A stretch of 57,986 nt of DNA from Segatella maculosa DSM 19339 = JCM 15638 (GCF_000382385.1 NZ_KB908334.1:1-57986), one strand, 5' to 3'. Shown: positions 26,976-35,630, numbered from the stretch's first letter. Notes: a model not told the origin generated them from the sequence alone. Numbers and translations: made by a program.

Positions 26976-28097
26976 ATGAAAAAAACATTTGTCTTGATGG
27001 GGCTGGCCGTGACTGCACTGACGGCTTGTTCCGACGATTATACCGACTGGGCTGCACCGCAGTCCAACCCGCAAGAGCCCGCAAGAACGGTCTCGTTTGC
27101 TGCCACTGCGGCTGCCGCTATCGACTATAACAGCGTAAAGAGCGACTCCGTTCAGCTGTTCAAGCCCTCCATAACGGCCTCTTCTGCACAGAAATCCCGC
27201 GGCTATCAGAGCCGCAACCAAGAGTTCAAGCCTTCCATAACGGCCTCTTCTGCCGTTGCTGTTCAGCGTTTGGCGGCCACTATTCACAATGCCGCAAAGA
27301 CCAAACAGCGCGTGATTGAGGCCAATGCCGCGGGCAAAGTGAGTGCCAATGACCTGAAAACTGCCGTCATCGCCCTGTATGGTAAGAGCGATGTTGTGCG
27401 CGATGTGCCCGTCACGGTGGCCGATACCATCCGCGTAGTCGAGGGAGAAAGCTTCACGAAAACGGCCGACATCACCTGCAAAATCAATCTGGTGAAGAAC
27501 GCATTCCCTGAATTCTTCTATGAAATCGGGGCCGAAAGCGGTTGGAACACGGCGCATGCACTGCGCGGTCCCGACTTCGATGGCAACTTTGAAGGCTATG
27601 CTTATCTCAACGGAGCATTCAAATTCCGTCCCAATGCAGCCAATAATAGCAACGACCTTGAGTATGTTTCGCCCGGCAAGATTGCCGACAATGCGTCGGG
27701 AACAAGCTGCCCCAACCCCGGAGCAGGGTTCTACAAAATGAACATTGTGCTGGAGAAAGGCGCGGAAAAAGGCACATATTCGCTCACGAAAATCAACACA
27801 GTGTCGCTCATCGGCGACTTCAGTAACGACGGATGGAGCACGGATATCGACCTTACTTACAATGTTTCGACCGGTGTTTGGGAGCGCGATAACGTGCAAC
27901 TTGGCAAGAGTGGCGCGCTGAAACTGCGGGCCAACCACGATTGGAGCCTCTCTTGGGGCGGCAATGACAGCCCAGAAGCGTTTGATGACTTGACGTCCAA
28001 TAACGGTAAAAACCTCAATGTTGCGGCCGGAACCTACAAAGTTCAGCTCACCCTTTCTTATGAAGGAGCCTGCAAAGTGGTTTTCACGAAGAAATAA
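26976..28097 (+). CDS. SusF/SusE-like surface lipoprotein with a low-complexity N-terminal repeat
   Basis: 373 residues, lipobox ending at Cys18 (VTALTAC). After the lipid anchor comes an Ala/Ser-rich linker containing an in-frame duplication: LFKPSITASSA and EFKPSITASSA, 22 codons apart. The DNA copies are 27159-27187 and 27225-27253, 29 bp with one mismatch. The C-terminal half has two beta-sandwich segments, ending with VSLIGDFSNDGWSTDIDLTYN and LKLRANHDWSLSWGG, the form seen in SusE/SusF-type carbohydrate-binding modules. It is the last gene of the operon and is followed by a strong terminator at 28131. There is no amylase gene in this operon. Confidence 0.82.
   Translation: MKKTFVLMGLAVTALTACSDDYTDWAAPQSNPQEPARTVSFAATAAAAIDYNSVKSDSVQLFKPSITASSAQKSRGYQSRNQEFKPSITASSAVAVQRLAATIHNAAKTKQRVIEANAAGKVSANDLKTAVIALYGKSDVVRDVPVTVADTIRVVEGESFTKTADITCKINLVKNAFPEFFYEIGAESGWNTAHALRGPDFDGNFEGYAYLNGAFKFRPNAANNSNDLEYVSPGKIADNASGTSCPNPGAGFYKMNIVLEKGAEKGTYSLTKINTVSLIGDFSNDGWSTDIDLTYNVSTGVWERDNVQLGKSGALKLRANHDWSLSWGGNDSPEAFDDLTSNNGKNLNVAAGTYKVQLTLSYEGACKVVFTKK
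27159..27253 (+). repeat. In-frame 66-bp direct repeat inside the SusF-like gene
   Basis: The 29-bp sequence beginning TTCAAGCCCTCCATAACG at 27159 recurs at 27225 with one difference. The offset of 66 bp keeps the frame, so slippage would lengthen or shorten the linker by 22 residues. Confidence 0.8.
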
Positions 28098-28130
28098 CCA
28101 CGGCCTGATAAGCCGTTAAACCAAGCTTGA

Positions 28131-28164
28131 ACGGTCCTCGGAACTACTTTCCGAGGACCGTTTT
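28131..28164 (+). terminator. Rho-independent terminator of the susCDEF-like operon
   Basis: A perfect 13-bp stem ACGGTCCTCGGAA/TTCCGAGGACCGT (28131-28143 and 28149-28161) with a 5-nt loop is followed by TTT. It lies 34 bp after the stop. Confidence 0.88.
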
Positions 28165-28177
28165 GCATAGATAAAAG

Positions 28178-28392
28178 TAGGGACGTACGACGCATGCGTC
28201 CGCTTCTGTTATGGTTTTCGTTAACAAATAAACGGATTTGACAAATTAATTGTTGCGTGGTATGTAGGGACGCACGGCTCGTGCGTCCGCTCCAATGGCC
28301 TGTTTTCCGGTTGATTGTCCTCCACTCGTCCCCTTGTTCACTCATCTTACGTGTCAACCGTGTTGAGCGGACGCACGAGCCGTGCGTCCCTA
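28178..28392. repeat. Double-palindrome elements: one half-copy and one 128-bp copy
   Basis: A left-arm half-copy lies at 28178-28205 (TAGGGACGTACGA...). A full copy at 28265-28392 runs from TAGGGACGCACGG to CGTGCGTCCCTA, with a longer middle (about 68 bp) than the 89-bp copies. The array at 28399 begins seven bases after it. Confidence 0.8.
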
Positions 28393-28398
28393 CTCTCC

Positions 28399-28479
28399 AA
28401 TCTCAGCCATATTGTGCGGTAAAATGGGTGAGATTGGACGCTAAAATGGGCCATATTGCACGGCAATATGGCTGAGATT
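28399..28479 (-). repeat. 22-bp-phased modular array, four cores
   Basis: Cores at 28399, 28421, 28443 and 28465: AATCTCAGCCATATT, AAAATGGGTGAGATT, AAAATGGGCCATATT and AATATGGCTGAGATT. Linkers are GTGCGGT, GGACGCT and GCACGGC. The shared leader is found on the right in inverted form (complement CAACTACTTGCAC, about 28487-28505). The array is therefore placed in the opposite direction to those at 17898, 42106 and 54865. Confidence 0.8.
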
Positions 28480-28597
28480 GGAAAGCTGGGTGCAAGTAGT
28501 TGATTTTCAATAGCTCTTGAATGGAATTGAGAAGCGGCCCGTTTACAATCGTTTACTGCCCACTTGTCCACTCGTAACCCCGCCTGCTTGTCAACCA

Positions 28598-28629
28598 TGT
28601 TGAGCGGACGTACGAGCCGTGCGTTCCTA
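28598..28629. repeat. Half-copy of the double-palindrome element
   Basis: GTTGAGCGGACGTACGAG followed by CGTGCGTTCCTA is a single right arm with no left partner. The 110 bp to its left hold no gene and no further repeat that I could recognise. Confidence 0.65.
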
Positions 28630-28741
28630 CATTTCCAACACACGCCACCCGTTTTTGCGGAATACATCACTTCGTTTGGCGGGAAATATCCATGATAACG
28701 GCTCCTTTTGACATTTTTTCAAGAATAAAAGAACTCAAATG

Positions 28742-28774
28742 TTTGGTTGTTCGGATATTTACTTTTACCTTTGC
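28742..28774 (+). promoter_or_regulatory. Promoter of the tRNA-Gly / tRNA-Leu transcript
   Basis: TTTG (28742-28745), 20 bp, then TACCTTTGC (28766-28774), close to the Bacteroidota consensus. It ends 12 bp before tRNA-Gly. No other promoter is visible before the lipoprotein gene at 28995. Confidence 0.8.
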
Positions 28775-28786
28775 ATCACATGCTTT

Positions 28787-28859
<73 letters not shown>

Positions 28860-28882
28860 CATTTCAATCATTTAGCACCCAA

Positions 28883-28968
28883 GCCGCAATGGTGGAATTG
28901 GTAGACACGAGGGACTTAAAATCCCTTGGCCAGTAATGGCTGTGCGGGTTCGAGTCCCGCTCGCGGCA
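28883..28968 (+). tRNA. tRNA-Leu, anticodon TAA
   Basis: An 86-nt class II tRNA with a long variable arm (TGGCCAGTAATGGCTG). The anticodon loop CTTAAAA is closed by AGGGA/TCCCT, and the T arm is GCGGG-TTCGAGT-CCCGC. The acceptor pairs GCCGCAA with TCGCGGC, leaving an A-C mismatch at position 6-67. It lies 23 bp after tRNA-Gly and 26 bp before the next ATG, with no terminator between. Confidence 0.95.
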
Positions 28969-28994
28969 CATTTCCTTTAATTTAATTCACACTT

Positions 28995-30668
28995 ATGCGC
29001 ACAAACCACATTCTTACGCTATTCGGTTGCTCGTTGTTTCTGATGACATCGTGCTCGAAATTAGGCAAACTGTCTGCCGATAACTTTTCCGTTACGCCCA
29101 ATCCGCTTGAGGTGACCGGCGGAAAGGTCACGGCTACCGTTGAAGGTCAGTTCCCCGAGAAATACATGAACAAGAAAGCCACGGTTACCGTGGTGCCCGA
29201 ACTCCACTATGCGGGCGGACAAGTGGCCAAGGGGCAGCCCATGACCTTCCAAGGTGAAAAGGTTATGGGCAACAACAAAACCATTTCCTATCGTCTCGGT
29301 GGCCGTTATACGATGAAAACCACGTTCGATTACGTGCCCGCAATGCAGAAGAGCGACATGTATCTGGCCTTCGACGCCTATCTCGGTAAGTCGAAAGTCG
29401 AGGTGCCCGCGGTCAAAGTGGCTACGGGAGTGATTGCCACTGCCGAGCTTTATCGCGAGGCTATCCGGCATGAAGGAGCTTGTTTGGCCCTCGATTCGTT
29501 CCAAAGAGTGATCGATAAGAAGCAAGAGGCCAACGTGAAGTTCCTCATCAACCAAGCCAATCTGCGCAGCAGCGAACTCAAAAACAACAGTGTGCAGGAG
29601 TTCGTCAGCATGCTCAAGCGCATCAATGCCGACCGCGAAAAGCTGGCTATCAAGAATGTTGAGGTGCAAGCCTACGCTTCTCCGGAAGGCGGTTTCGCCT
29701 TTAATGACAAGTTGGCCGGCAAGCGTCAGGACGTCAGTGAGGGCTATGTGAAACAGCAACTCAAGGGAACAAAGCTCAAAACCGACATCGATGCCCACTA
29801 TACGGCACAGGACTGGGAAGGCTTTATGAAGCTGGTTAAGGCCAGCAACATTCAGGATAAGGACGTTATCCTGCGTGTATTGTCGATGTATAAAGACCCG
29901 CAGGAGCGCGAACAGCAAATCCGTAACATGAGCGAAGCCTTCCGTGAGTTGGCTGATGGCATTCTTCCGGAACTCCGTCGCAGCCGTCTGATCATCAATT
30001 ATCAGGTAGTTGGTCGCAGCGATGAGCAAATTCAGCAGCAGTATGCAGCCGACCCTGCGAAGCTGAGTCTTGAAGAATTGCTCTATGCAGCATCGCTCAC
30101 GAATGACGTAAAGGCCAAGAAAGGCATCTATCAGAAGGCAACCGAACTTTATAACAAGGACTATCGGGCCTACAACAACCTTGCCGCATTGGCACTGAAC
30201 CAAGGCGATGAGGCTACGGCCAACGCCTATTTGGAAAAGGCTTTGCGGGTCAATCGCAAGGCACCTGAGGCTTATGCCAACAAAGCTTACATCTTCTTGA
30301 CTCACGGACAGGTTGACAAAGCCGAGCATGCATTGGCAGATGCCACCGAAGCTAACGGCTTTGATGAGATCCTTGGCAACTTGAATATCGCCCGAGGCAA
30401 CTATGCCAACGCTACGGACGAGCTTTATAACAACAACAACAGTGCGGCCTTGGCACAGCTGCTCAACAAGAACTACGCGGCTGCCGAGCAGACATTGAAG
30501 GCCATCAAGGCCCCCAATGCACTCACGCTTTACCTCTTTGCCGTGCTCAATGCCCGGCAGGGAAAGAACAATGCAGCCGCAACCTATCTGAAAGATGCAC
30601 TGCGCAAGGACCCGTCTTTGGCCGAATATGCCAAGAACGACCTTGAATTTGCCAAGGTAAATCGATGA
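28995..30668 (+). CDS. Lipoprotein with OmpA-like and TPR domains
   Basis: 557 residues with the lipobox ending at Cys20 (LFLMTSC). An N-terminal beta-rich part (about 25-155) is followed by a stretch resembling an OmpA-type peptidoglycan-binding domain (VKFLINQANLRSSELKNNSV to VEVQAYASPEGGFAFNDKLAGKR, about 185-255). TPR motifs make up the C-terminal third (YRAYNNLAALALNQGDEATANAYLEKAL, PEAYANKAYIFLTHGQVDKAEHAL and later copies to NAAATYLKDALRKDPSLAEY). It is probably an envelope protein tying the outer membrane to peptidoglycan or to a complex. It starts 26 bp after tRNA-Leu and overlaps the next gene by 4 nt (ATGA), so translation is likely coupled. Confidence 0.8.
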   Translation: MRTNHILTLFGCSLFLMTSCSKLGKLSADNFSVTPNPLEVTGGKVTATVEGQFPEKYMNKKATVTVVPELHYAGGQVAKGQPMTFQGEKVMGNNKTISYRLGGRYTMKTTFDYVPAMQKSDMYLAFDAYLGKSKVEVPAVKVATGVIATAELYREAIRHEGACLALDSFQRVIDKKQEANVKFLINQANLRSSELKNNSVQEFVSMLKRINADREKLAIKNVEVQAYASPEGGFAFNDKLAGKRQDVSEGYVKQQLKGTKLKTDIDAHYTAQDWEGFMKLVKASNIQDKDVILRVLSMYKDPQEREQQIRNMSEAFRELADGILPELRRSRLIINYQVVGRSDEQIQQQYAADPAKLSLEELLYAASLTNDVKAKKGIYQKATELYNKDYRAYNNLAALALNQGDEATANAYLEKALRVNRKAPEAYANKAYIFLTHGQVDKAEHALADATEANGFDEILGNLNIARGNYANATDELYNNNNSAALAQLLNKNYAAAEQTLKAIKAPNALTLYLFAVLNARQGKNNAAATYLKDALRKDPSLAEYAKNDLEFAKVNR

Positions 30669-31657
30669 AGAAACTCTGTTTACTGCTACTCACGCTGATT
30701 TTAGTTGCTTGTGGTACCGACCGTCATCACTTCGAAATAGACGGTAGACTCACGAACTTAAATCAGGGTGAGTTTTATGTTTACAGCCCGGATGGGGGCA
30801 TCGAAGGCTTGGATACTATTAAAGTGGAGGGCGGACGCTTCTCTTATGAAATCCCATGTGAGCGGGAATGCCTGCTCGTGGTGGTCTTTCCGAACTTCTC
30901 CGAACAGCCCGTTTTTGCCCAACCCGGCAAATCCATCGACATCAAGGGAGACGCTTCGCATCTGAAAGAGCTTGAAATCACGGGCAGTGATGACAACGAA
31001 CTGATGACGAAGTTCCGTCATGCGATAGCTAATGCCTCGCCTCCGGAGATTGAAAAGCATGTGGGTTTGTTCGTTTCCGACCATGCCGAGTCGCCCGTCG
31101 GCCCCTATTTGGTCAGCAAATATCTGCTGCGTAAACCGCAACCCGACTACAAACAAGCCTATCGTTTGCTCCTTTCTCTGCAGTCTCATCAGCCACGCAA
31201 TGCCTATCTGAACCGGCTTTTGGTTCAGACAAAGCCCTTGACGGAAGCCTCATTCGGCACGCTTCCCGCATTCACGGCCACCGATGTCAACGGCAAGCAC
31301 GTCTCTTCGGCCTCGCTTTCCTCGGCTCCCGTGGCCGTTGTTTACACGTGGGCCACGTGGAGTTATGAAAGTATTGAACTGCAACAACGCCTGAACGACC
31401 GCGCTAACAGTGCCGACGGAAAGCCCCAAGTGCTGGGGATTTGCCTCGATGCCGACCGCAAAGAGTGCCTGAAAGGGCTCGAGAACCGAGGCATCGACTG
31501 GGCTATCGTCTGCGACGAAAGGCTCTTCGAGAGTCCGTTGGTGCGCAAGTTGGGTCTTACGGCCGTGCCCGATAACCTGCTTTTGCAGCACGGACGCGTC
31601 GTGGCCCGCGGCCTTTCGACCGACGACCTGATGAACCGATTGGAGAAGATGCACTGA
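30665..31657 (+). CDS. DUF4369/thioredoxin-fold lipoprotein lacking the CXXC motif
   Basis: 330 residues, lipobox ending at Cys16 (LLLTLILVAC). The N-terminal beta domain (HFEIDGRLTNLNQGEFYVY to FAQPGKSIDIKGDASHLKELEITGS, about 20-110) matches the DUF4369 domain common in front of Bacteroidota thioredoxin-like proteins. The C-terminal thioredoxin/AhpC fold starts FGTLPAFTATDVNGKHVSSASL. At the usual WCxxC position it reads TWATWSYESIEL, so both redox cysteines are absent. The cis-proline region AVPDNLLL is kept. It is therefore unlikely to exchange disulfides and may bind a partner or peptide instead. It is co-translated with the OmpA/TPR lipoprotein (4-nt overlap). Confidence 0.85.
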   Translation: MKKLCLLLLTLILVACGTDRHHFEIDGRLTNLNQGEFYVYSPDGGIEGLDTIKVEGGRFSYEIPCERECLLVVVFPNFSEQPVFAQPGKSIDIKGDASHLKELEITGSDDNELMTKFRHAIANASPPEIEKHVGLFVSDHAESPVGPYLVSKYLLRKPQPDYKQAYRLLLSLQSHQPRNAYLNRLLVQTKPLTEASFGTLPAFTATDVNGKHVSSASLSSAPVAVVYTWATWSYESIELQQRLNDRANSADGKPQVLGICLDADRKECLKGLENRGIDWAIVCDERLFESPLVRKLGLTAVPDNLLLQHGRVVARGLSTDDLMNRLEKMH

Positions 31658-31705
31658 AAATAGACTGCTTCCCGATCTGAAAAACAACCTTAAACCACGA
31701 ATACC

Positions 31706-33247
31706 ATGCTCGTAAAAACCTATTGTGCCGCCGTAAACGGACTCGAAGTGACCACCATTACCATTGAGGTAAGCATGAATCCCGGCGTGGTTTACCACCT
31801 CACGGGACTGGGGGATAAAGCCGTACAAGAGGGCCGTGACCGCATTGCCGCAGCCCTTTTGTACTGCGGTTACAAGTTTCCGAAGGCCGATATCACCGTG
31901 AACATGGCACCGGCCGACCTGAAAAAGGAGGGCAGCAGCTTTGACCTTCCGTTGGCAATTGCCCTGCTTTCTGCCGGAGGAAGCATACAGGCAGACGGTC
32001 TTGACCGCTATATGATGGTCGGAGAGCTGGGGCTTGACGGTCGGTTGCAGCCCGTCAAAGGCGCCCTTCCCATTGCCATCAAGGCGCGGGCCGAGCATTT
32101 CAAGGGACTGATTGTGCCGAAAGACAACGTCAGAGAGGCGGCCGTGGTGAACAATCTCGAGGTCTATGGCATGGAAAGCATTGTCGATGTCATCAAGTTC
32201 CTCACGGGAACGGAGGCCTTTGCACCCGTGGTTATCGACACGCGAAAGGAGTTTTACGAGCAGCAGACACTGTTCGACTTCGACTTCAGCGATGTCCGAG
32301 GGCAGGAAAACGTGAAGCGTGCACTCGAAGTTGCAGCCGCCGGCGGGCATAACCTCATCATGGTGGGACCTCCGGGCAGCGGAAAATCGATGATGGCCAA
32401 GCGACTTCCCTCGATACTTCCGCCCCTTTCGCTCTCCGAAAGCCTTGAAACCACCCAGATACACAGCATTGCCGGCAAGTTGGGCACGGGCACTTCGCTC
32501 ATCAACCAACGCCCTTTCCGCTCGCCACATCACACGATTTCCGAGGTCGCACTCGTGGGCGGAGGTGCCAATCCCATGCCGGGTGAGATATCATTGGCCC
32601 ACAACGGCGTGCTCTTCTGCGACGAACTTCCCGAGTTCAACAAGCACACTTTGGAGGTACTTCGGCAGCCGTTGGAAGACAGAAAGATTACAATCAGCCG
32701 CGCAAAATACAACATTGAGTTCCCTTGTTCATTCATGTTCGTGGCCAGTATGAACCCTTGTCCGTGCGGATATTACGGCGACCCGACTCACCATTGCGTC
32801 TGTACACCGGGCCAAATCCAGCACTATATGAACAAGATTTCAGGTCCGTTGCTCGACCGTATCGACATTCAATGCGAGATAACTCCCGTACCTTTCAAGG
32901 ATATCAGCAAGGTTTCGCCGGGCGAACCGAGCGAGGCTATCCGCCAACGTGTCATTCGTGCACGTGAAATCCAGACCGAACGGTTCCGCAACGTCAAGGC
33001 CGTTCACTGCAATGCCCAGATGTCCGAGCGCATGATTCACACGTATGCCGAACCCGATGAGGCCGGCATTGCCATGTTGCGTATGGCCATGGAGCGCCTA
33101 TCCTTGTCGGCCCGGGCCTACAGTCGCATTCTGAAAGTGGCCCGAACCATTGCAGATTTGGCCGCTTCTCCTGCCGTCACGTCCGACCATTTGGCCGAGG
33201 CCATCAGCTATCGTCAGCTGGATAGGGGCGATTGGGCTGAAAGATAG
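31706..33247 (+). CDS. comM: YifB/ComM-family magnesium-chelatase-like AAA+ ATPase
   Basis: 513 residues with the full family layout. The N-terminal ChlI-type domain (about 1-165) contains VEVSMNPGVVYHLTGLGDKAVQE and MVGELGLDGRLQPVKGALP. The AAA+ core has Walker A GPPGSGKSM (about residue 220), Walker B NGVLFCDELPEF and the cysteine motif MNPCPCGYYGDPTHHC. The C-terminal lid domain ends SYRQLDRGDW. In naturally competent bacteria ComM is a hexameric helicase that extends heteroduplex DNA during transformation; most non-competent genomes also carry it. It lies 48 bp after the thioredoxin-like gene. A large hairpin at 33336-33427 follows its stop. Confidence 0.94.
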   Translation: MLVKTYCAAVNGLEVTTITIEVSMNPGVVYHLTGLGDKAVQEGRDRIAAALLYCGYKFPKADITVNMAPADLKKEGSSFDLPLAIALLSAGGSIQADGLDRYMMVGELGLDGRLQPVKGALPIAIKARAEHFKGLIVPKDNVREAAVVNNLEVYGMESIVDVIKFLTGTEAFAPVVIDTRKEFYEQQTLFDFDFSDVRGQENVKRALEVAAAGGHNLIMVGPPGSGKSMMAKRLPSILPPLSLSESLETTQIHSIAGKLGTGTSLINQRPFRSPHHTISEVALVGGGANPMPGEISLAHNGVLFCDELPEFNKHTLEVLRQPLEDRKITISRAKYNIEFPCSFMFVASMNPCPCGYYGDPTHHCVCTPGQIQHYMNKISGPLLDRIDIQCEITPVPFKDISKVSPGEPSEAIRQRVIRAREIQTERFRNVKAVHCNAQMSERMIHTYAEPDEAGIAMLRMAMERLSLSARAYSRILKVARTIADLAASPAVTSDHLAEAISYRQLDRGDWAER

Positions 33248-33335
33248 GGACACTCGGGCTTGCAACAAGCCAACCAAAAGGCAGGAAACACCGCGCCTCC
33301 ACGAATGATGTTCATTGCCTTTATATAAGGGTTTG

Positions 33336-33427
33336 CGAATTATCTACCCGATGATAAATATTTATCTACCCGAAGAGAAATTCGTCTCTACCCGATGAGA
33401 AATATTTATCATCGGGTAGATAATTCG
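33336..33427. repeat. Large hairpin element A (28-bp perfect arms, 36-nt centre)
   Basis: Arms 33336-33363 and 33400-33427 are perfect inverted repeats beginning CGAATTATCTACCCGATG. The 36-nt centre contains two more copies of the TCTACCCGAnGA motif and a small internal stem (AGAGA/TCTCT). Each unit has the form TCT, then 9 variable bases, then nAAATATTT. It lies 88 bp after the comM stop in a convergent gap and could act as a terminator. It lacks a G+C-rich stem with a T-run and is much longer than the terminators seen elsewhere in the window. Confidence 0.85.
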
Positions 33428-33734
33428 ATATGCCTTATATATCGAGGGTGAAAACTACGTTTATCAAGAGCGAGGATTGCGAGAGGAGTTCTGCTTGTCC
33501 GTAGCCATCATGTGCAAGGCGCTCATGGTTGGCAAACGGAGGTCCTCATTTCGGTCGGCTCGCTCGCTCAAAAAGGACGGAGGAGACGCACGGTTTGTGC
33601 GCCTCCTCCAATGATATGCCTTGCTTTGGTCCAGCCGACCGCGTATGACTTTGTCGCTTGAGCGGCCGATGATGGGCAGAACGAGGCTTGCTTTCAATGG
33701 CGTTTTGTGGGAAGATGACCGGATATCGGTTTTG
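33428..33734. other. Non-coding stretch with one decayed palindrome
   Basis: No supported gene. A weak copy of the GGACGCACG-type palindrome occurs at about 33580-33606 (GGAGACGCACGG...GTGCGCCTCC). Confidence 0.4.
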
Positions 33735-33822
33735 ACGGAAGTATAAGTTGTGCACTACGGAAGTATAAGTTGTGCCCCACGAAAGTATAAGTTGTACTCT
33801 ACGGAAGTATATTCCGTGCCCG
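33735..33822 (+). repeat. Four tandem 22-bp repeats
   Basis: Units begin at 33735, 33757, 33779 and 33801 with a strict 22-bp period. The consensus starts ACGGAAGTATAAGTTGTGC. The fourth unit has diverged (ACGGAAGTATATTCCGTGC). There are no spacers. The array ends 15 bp before the GH43 stop codon, in the gap between two convergent genes. Confidence 0.88.
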
Positions 33823-33836
33823 GCGCAGCTTTTTCC

Positions 33837-35483
33837 TCATCTCATTCGGTAGGCGTCGATGTCCACCCAGCCACCCTTCTCCTCCGTGGCATAGTTGAAG
33901 ATGGCGAAACGCGTGCCCATGAAGAAGCGACGATAGTCGAACCGCATCTTGTAATTATCACCGACAGGCTGCCATCTTCGGCCGTCGAAGCTGTAGAAGA
34001 AGCGGGCCGTATCGCGACCTTTCACAAAGTCGGCCGTCATGCGCAGGTAGATGATGTTTGATTTGACGGGGATTGGCTCTTTGAGCACGAACTTACAATC
34101 GATGCCCGTAACAGTCTTAGTGTCTTCACTCAGTTGAACGCTTTCGTCTGTCAGCATAAGGTGCTTTGTTTTGTCCGCACAATAGACCGTGAGCACACCC
34201 GAATCGCCGTTGAAGGCGGCTATCCCTGCCCGGTCGCCCGGCTTCATGTGGCTCACGTCCATGCGCACATAGCCATCGCTCACGGGCCCCATGAGGCGTT
34301 GCGACAGCGTGTTCGGCGCTTCATAGAGGTCGTCGACGATGCGACTTGTCTTGAGTCGCAACCACCCCGGCCGTTCGGTCAGCGTCCAAGCCGTGTCGAT
34401 GGGGTTGTGGTTCCACTGCCAGTCGAGGCTCATTCGGCCGTTGAAGTCGTCGCTGCTCACGATGCTTGTGGCGGGATATCCTTGAATGGGCTTGCGCATC
34501 ACCTTGGGCACGCGTCCTTGTTCATCGCCCAACATGGGCCAACCGTCGCTCCATTGGCAGTCTTCGAGGGTCAGAACGCGACCTATTCCCCCGCGGTCTT
34601 GGAAGATTAAACCATACCAACGGCCGTCTTTAGTGTCTATGATTGTGCCCTGACCTACGCCTCCGAAGCCGTCGAAATCGGTCTCTAAGATGACCCGTTT
34701 CTCATAAGGACCGTGGATATTCGAGGCCCTGTAGCACACTTCGCGGCGTGGATGGCCCGCTATCCACGAGATCATGAGCAGATAGTATTGCCCATTGTGC
34801 TTCACCATTCGGCTGCCTTCCAAGAGTCCGTTCTCCTCTTTGTCGCGCTCGAAAAGCTTAGCGTGAGAGCCTTCCTTCACGCCTTTGAGGTCGGAAGTCA
34901 GCTCGCACAGCTCTCCCGTGGCGTAAATAACGTAGGCACGGCCGTCATCGTCGAAGAAAAGCGAGGCGTCATGGAAGTGGGGGAGGCGTGAAACGAGCGT
35001 CCATTTCCCTTCGGGTTGGGTCGCACTATAGATATAGGTGTCGCCTCCGGGACTGTCGTTGGGCGAGAAAAGTGCATAGAACTTTCCGCCATGATACTTG
35101 AGCGAAGTGGCCCATTGCCCCCGCCCATAGACGGTACCGTCCTGCATGTCGTACCTTGGAGAGTCGGTCAAGCGGTCGAAGATATAGCCAATGGTCTTCC
35201 AATTCACAAGGTCTCGCGAGTGCATGATGGGCGCTCCGGGCATCAGGTGCATCGTGGTAGTCACCATATAGAAGTCATCTCCCACGCGAATCACGTCTGG
35301 GTCGGGCACGTCGGTCCACAATACGGGGTTCGTGAAGAAGTGTGCCGTGTCGATGGTTTGCGTGGTTTCGGTCTTCATTTTAGGTCGCTTGACGGTCTTG
35401 AACGGCCGTTTTTGTGCCCCTGCATGACCCGACATGCAAGCTAATAGCATGAGGAACACGATGCTTTTGAGGTTATTTTTCAT
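33837..35483 (-). CDS. GH43-family glycoside hydrolase (beta-xylosidase/arabinofuranosidase type)
   Basis: 548 residues with a signal peptide (to about residue 24, GHAGAQ). The five-bladed propeller of GH43 starts at FFTNPVLWTDVPDPDVIRVG, with the catalytic base Asp in VPDPD near residues 58-63. The pKa-modulating Asp lies in the SRLPHFHDASLF region and the general acid Glu in NGLLEGSRM. A C-terminal beta-sandwich (about 345-548, FNGRMSLDWQWNHNPIDTAWTL) is the usual xylan-type accessory domain. It removes xylose or arabinose from plant polysaccharides in the periplasm or outside the cell. It is monocistronic, with no linked transporter. Confidence 0.92.
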   Translation of the reverse strand: MKNNLKSIVFLMLLACMSGHAGAQKRPFKTVKRPKMKTETTQTIDTAHFFTNPVLWTDVPDPDVIRVGDDFYMVTTTMHLMPGAPIMHSRDLVNWKTIGYIFDRLTDSPRYDMQDGTVYGRGQWATSLKYHGGKFYALFSPNDSPGGDTYIYSATQPEGKWTLVSRLPHFHDASLFFDDDGRAYVIYATGELCELTSDLKGVKEGSHAKLFERDKEENGLLEGSRMVKHNGQYYLLMISWIAGHPRREVCYRASNIHGPYEKRVILETDFDGFGGVGQGTIIDTKDGRWYGLIFQDRGGIGRVLTLEDCQWSDGWPMLGDEQGRVPKVMRKPIQGYPATSIVSSDDFNGRMSLDWQWNHNPIDTAWTLTERPGWLRLKTSRIVDDLYEAPNTLSQRLMGPVSDGYVRMDVSHMKPGDRAGIAAFNGDSGVLTVYCADKTKHLMLTDESVQLSEDTKTVTGIDCKFVLKEPIPVKSNIIYLRMTADFVKGRDTARFFYSFDGRRWQPVGDNYKMRFDYRRFFMGTRFAIFNYATEEKGGWVDIDAYRMR

Positions 35484-35504
35484 TTGCTTTTTAGGTTTTC
35501 AAAG

Positions 35505-35513
35505 GCAAATATA
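35505..35513 (-). promoter_or_regulatory. -7 element of the GH43 gene
   Basis: TATATTTGC on the minus strand, 22 bp before the start at 35483. No clear -33 partner. Confidence 0.45.
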
Positions 35514-35630
35514 CGGAATTTCTGCCGTCTGACCATGGCTTTCTGTCTTATAATCTTTGCATGGCTTGTCAAGAATTCCCAGTTGGTTGTCCGTTCATTC
35601 ACCCCCGCAAGCCCCCGCTCCCCTCCCTTT

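Noticed and set aside
26898..27938. Open frame of 346 codons on the minus strand opposite the SusF-like gene
   Set aside because: It is a shadow of a lipoprotein gene with a clear lipobox and operon context; the predicted protein has no signal or domain.
29061..30329. Open frame of 422 codons on the minus strand opposite the OmpA/TPR lipoprotein gene
   Set aside because: Codon positions mirror the real gene on the plus strand; no homology or promoter.
31250..32533. Open frame of 427 codons on the minus strand opposite comM
   Set aside because: The plus strand encodes Walker A/B motifs of the ComM family; the antisense frame shows nothing.
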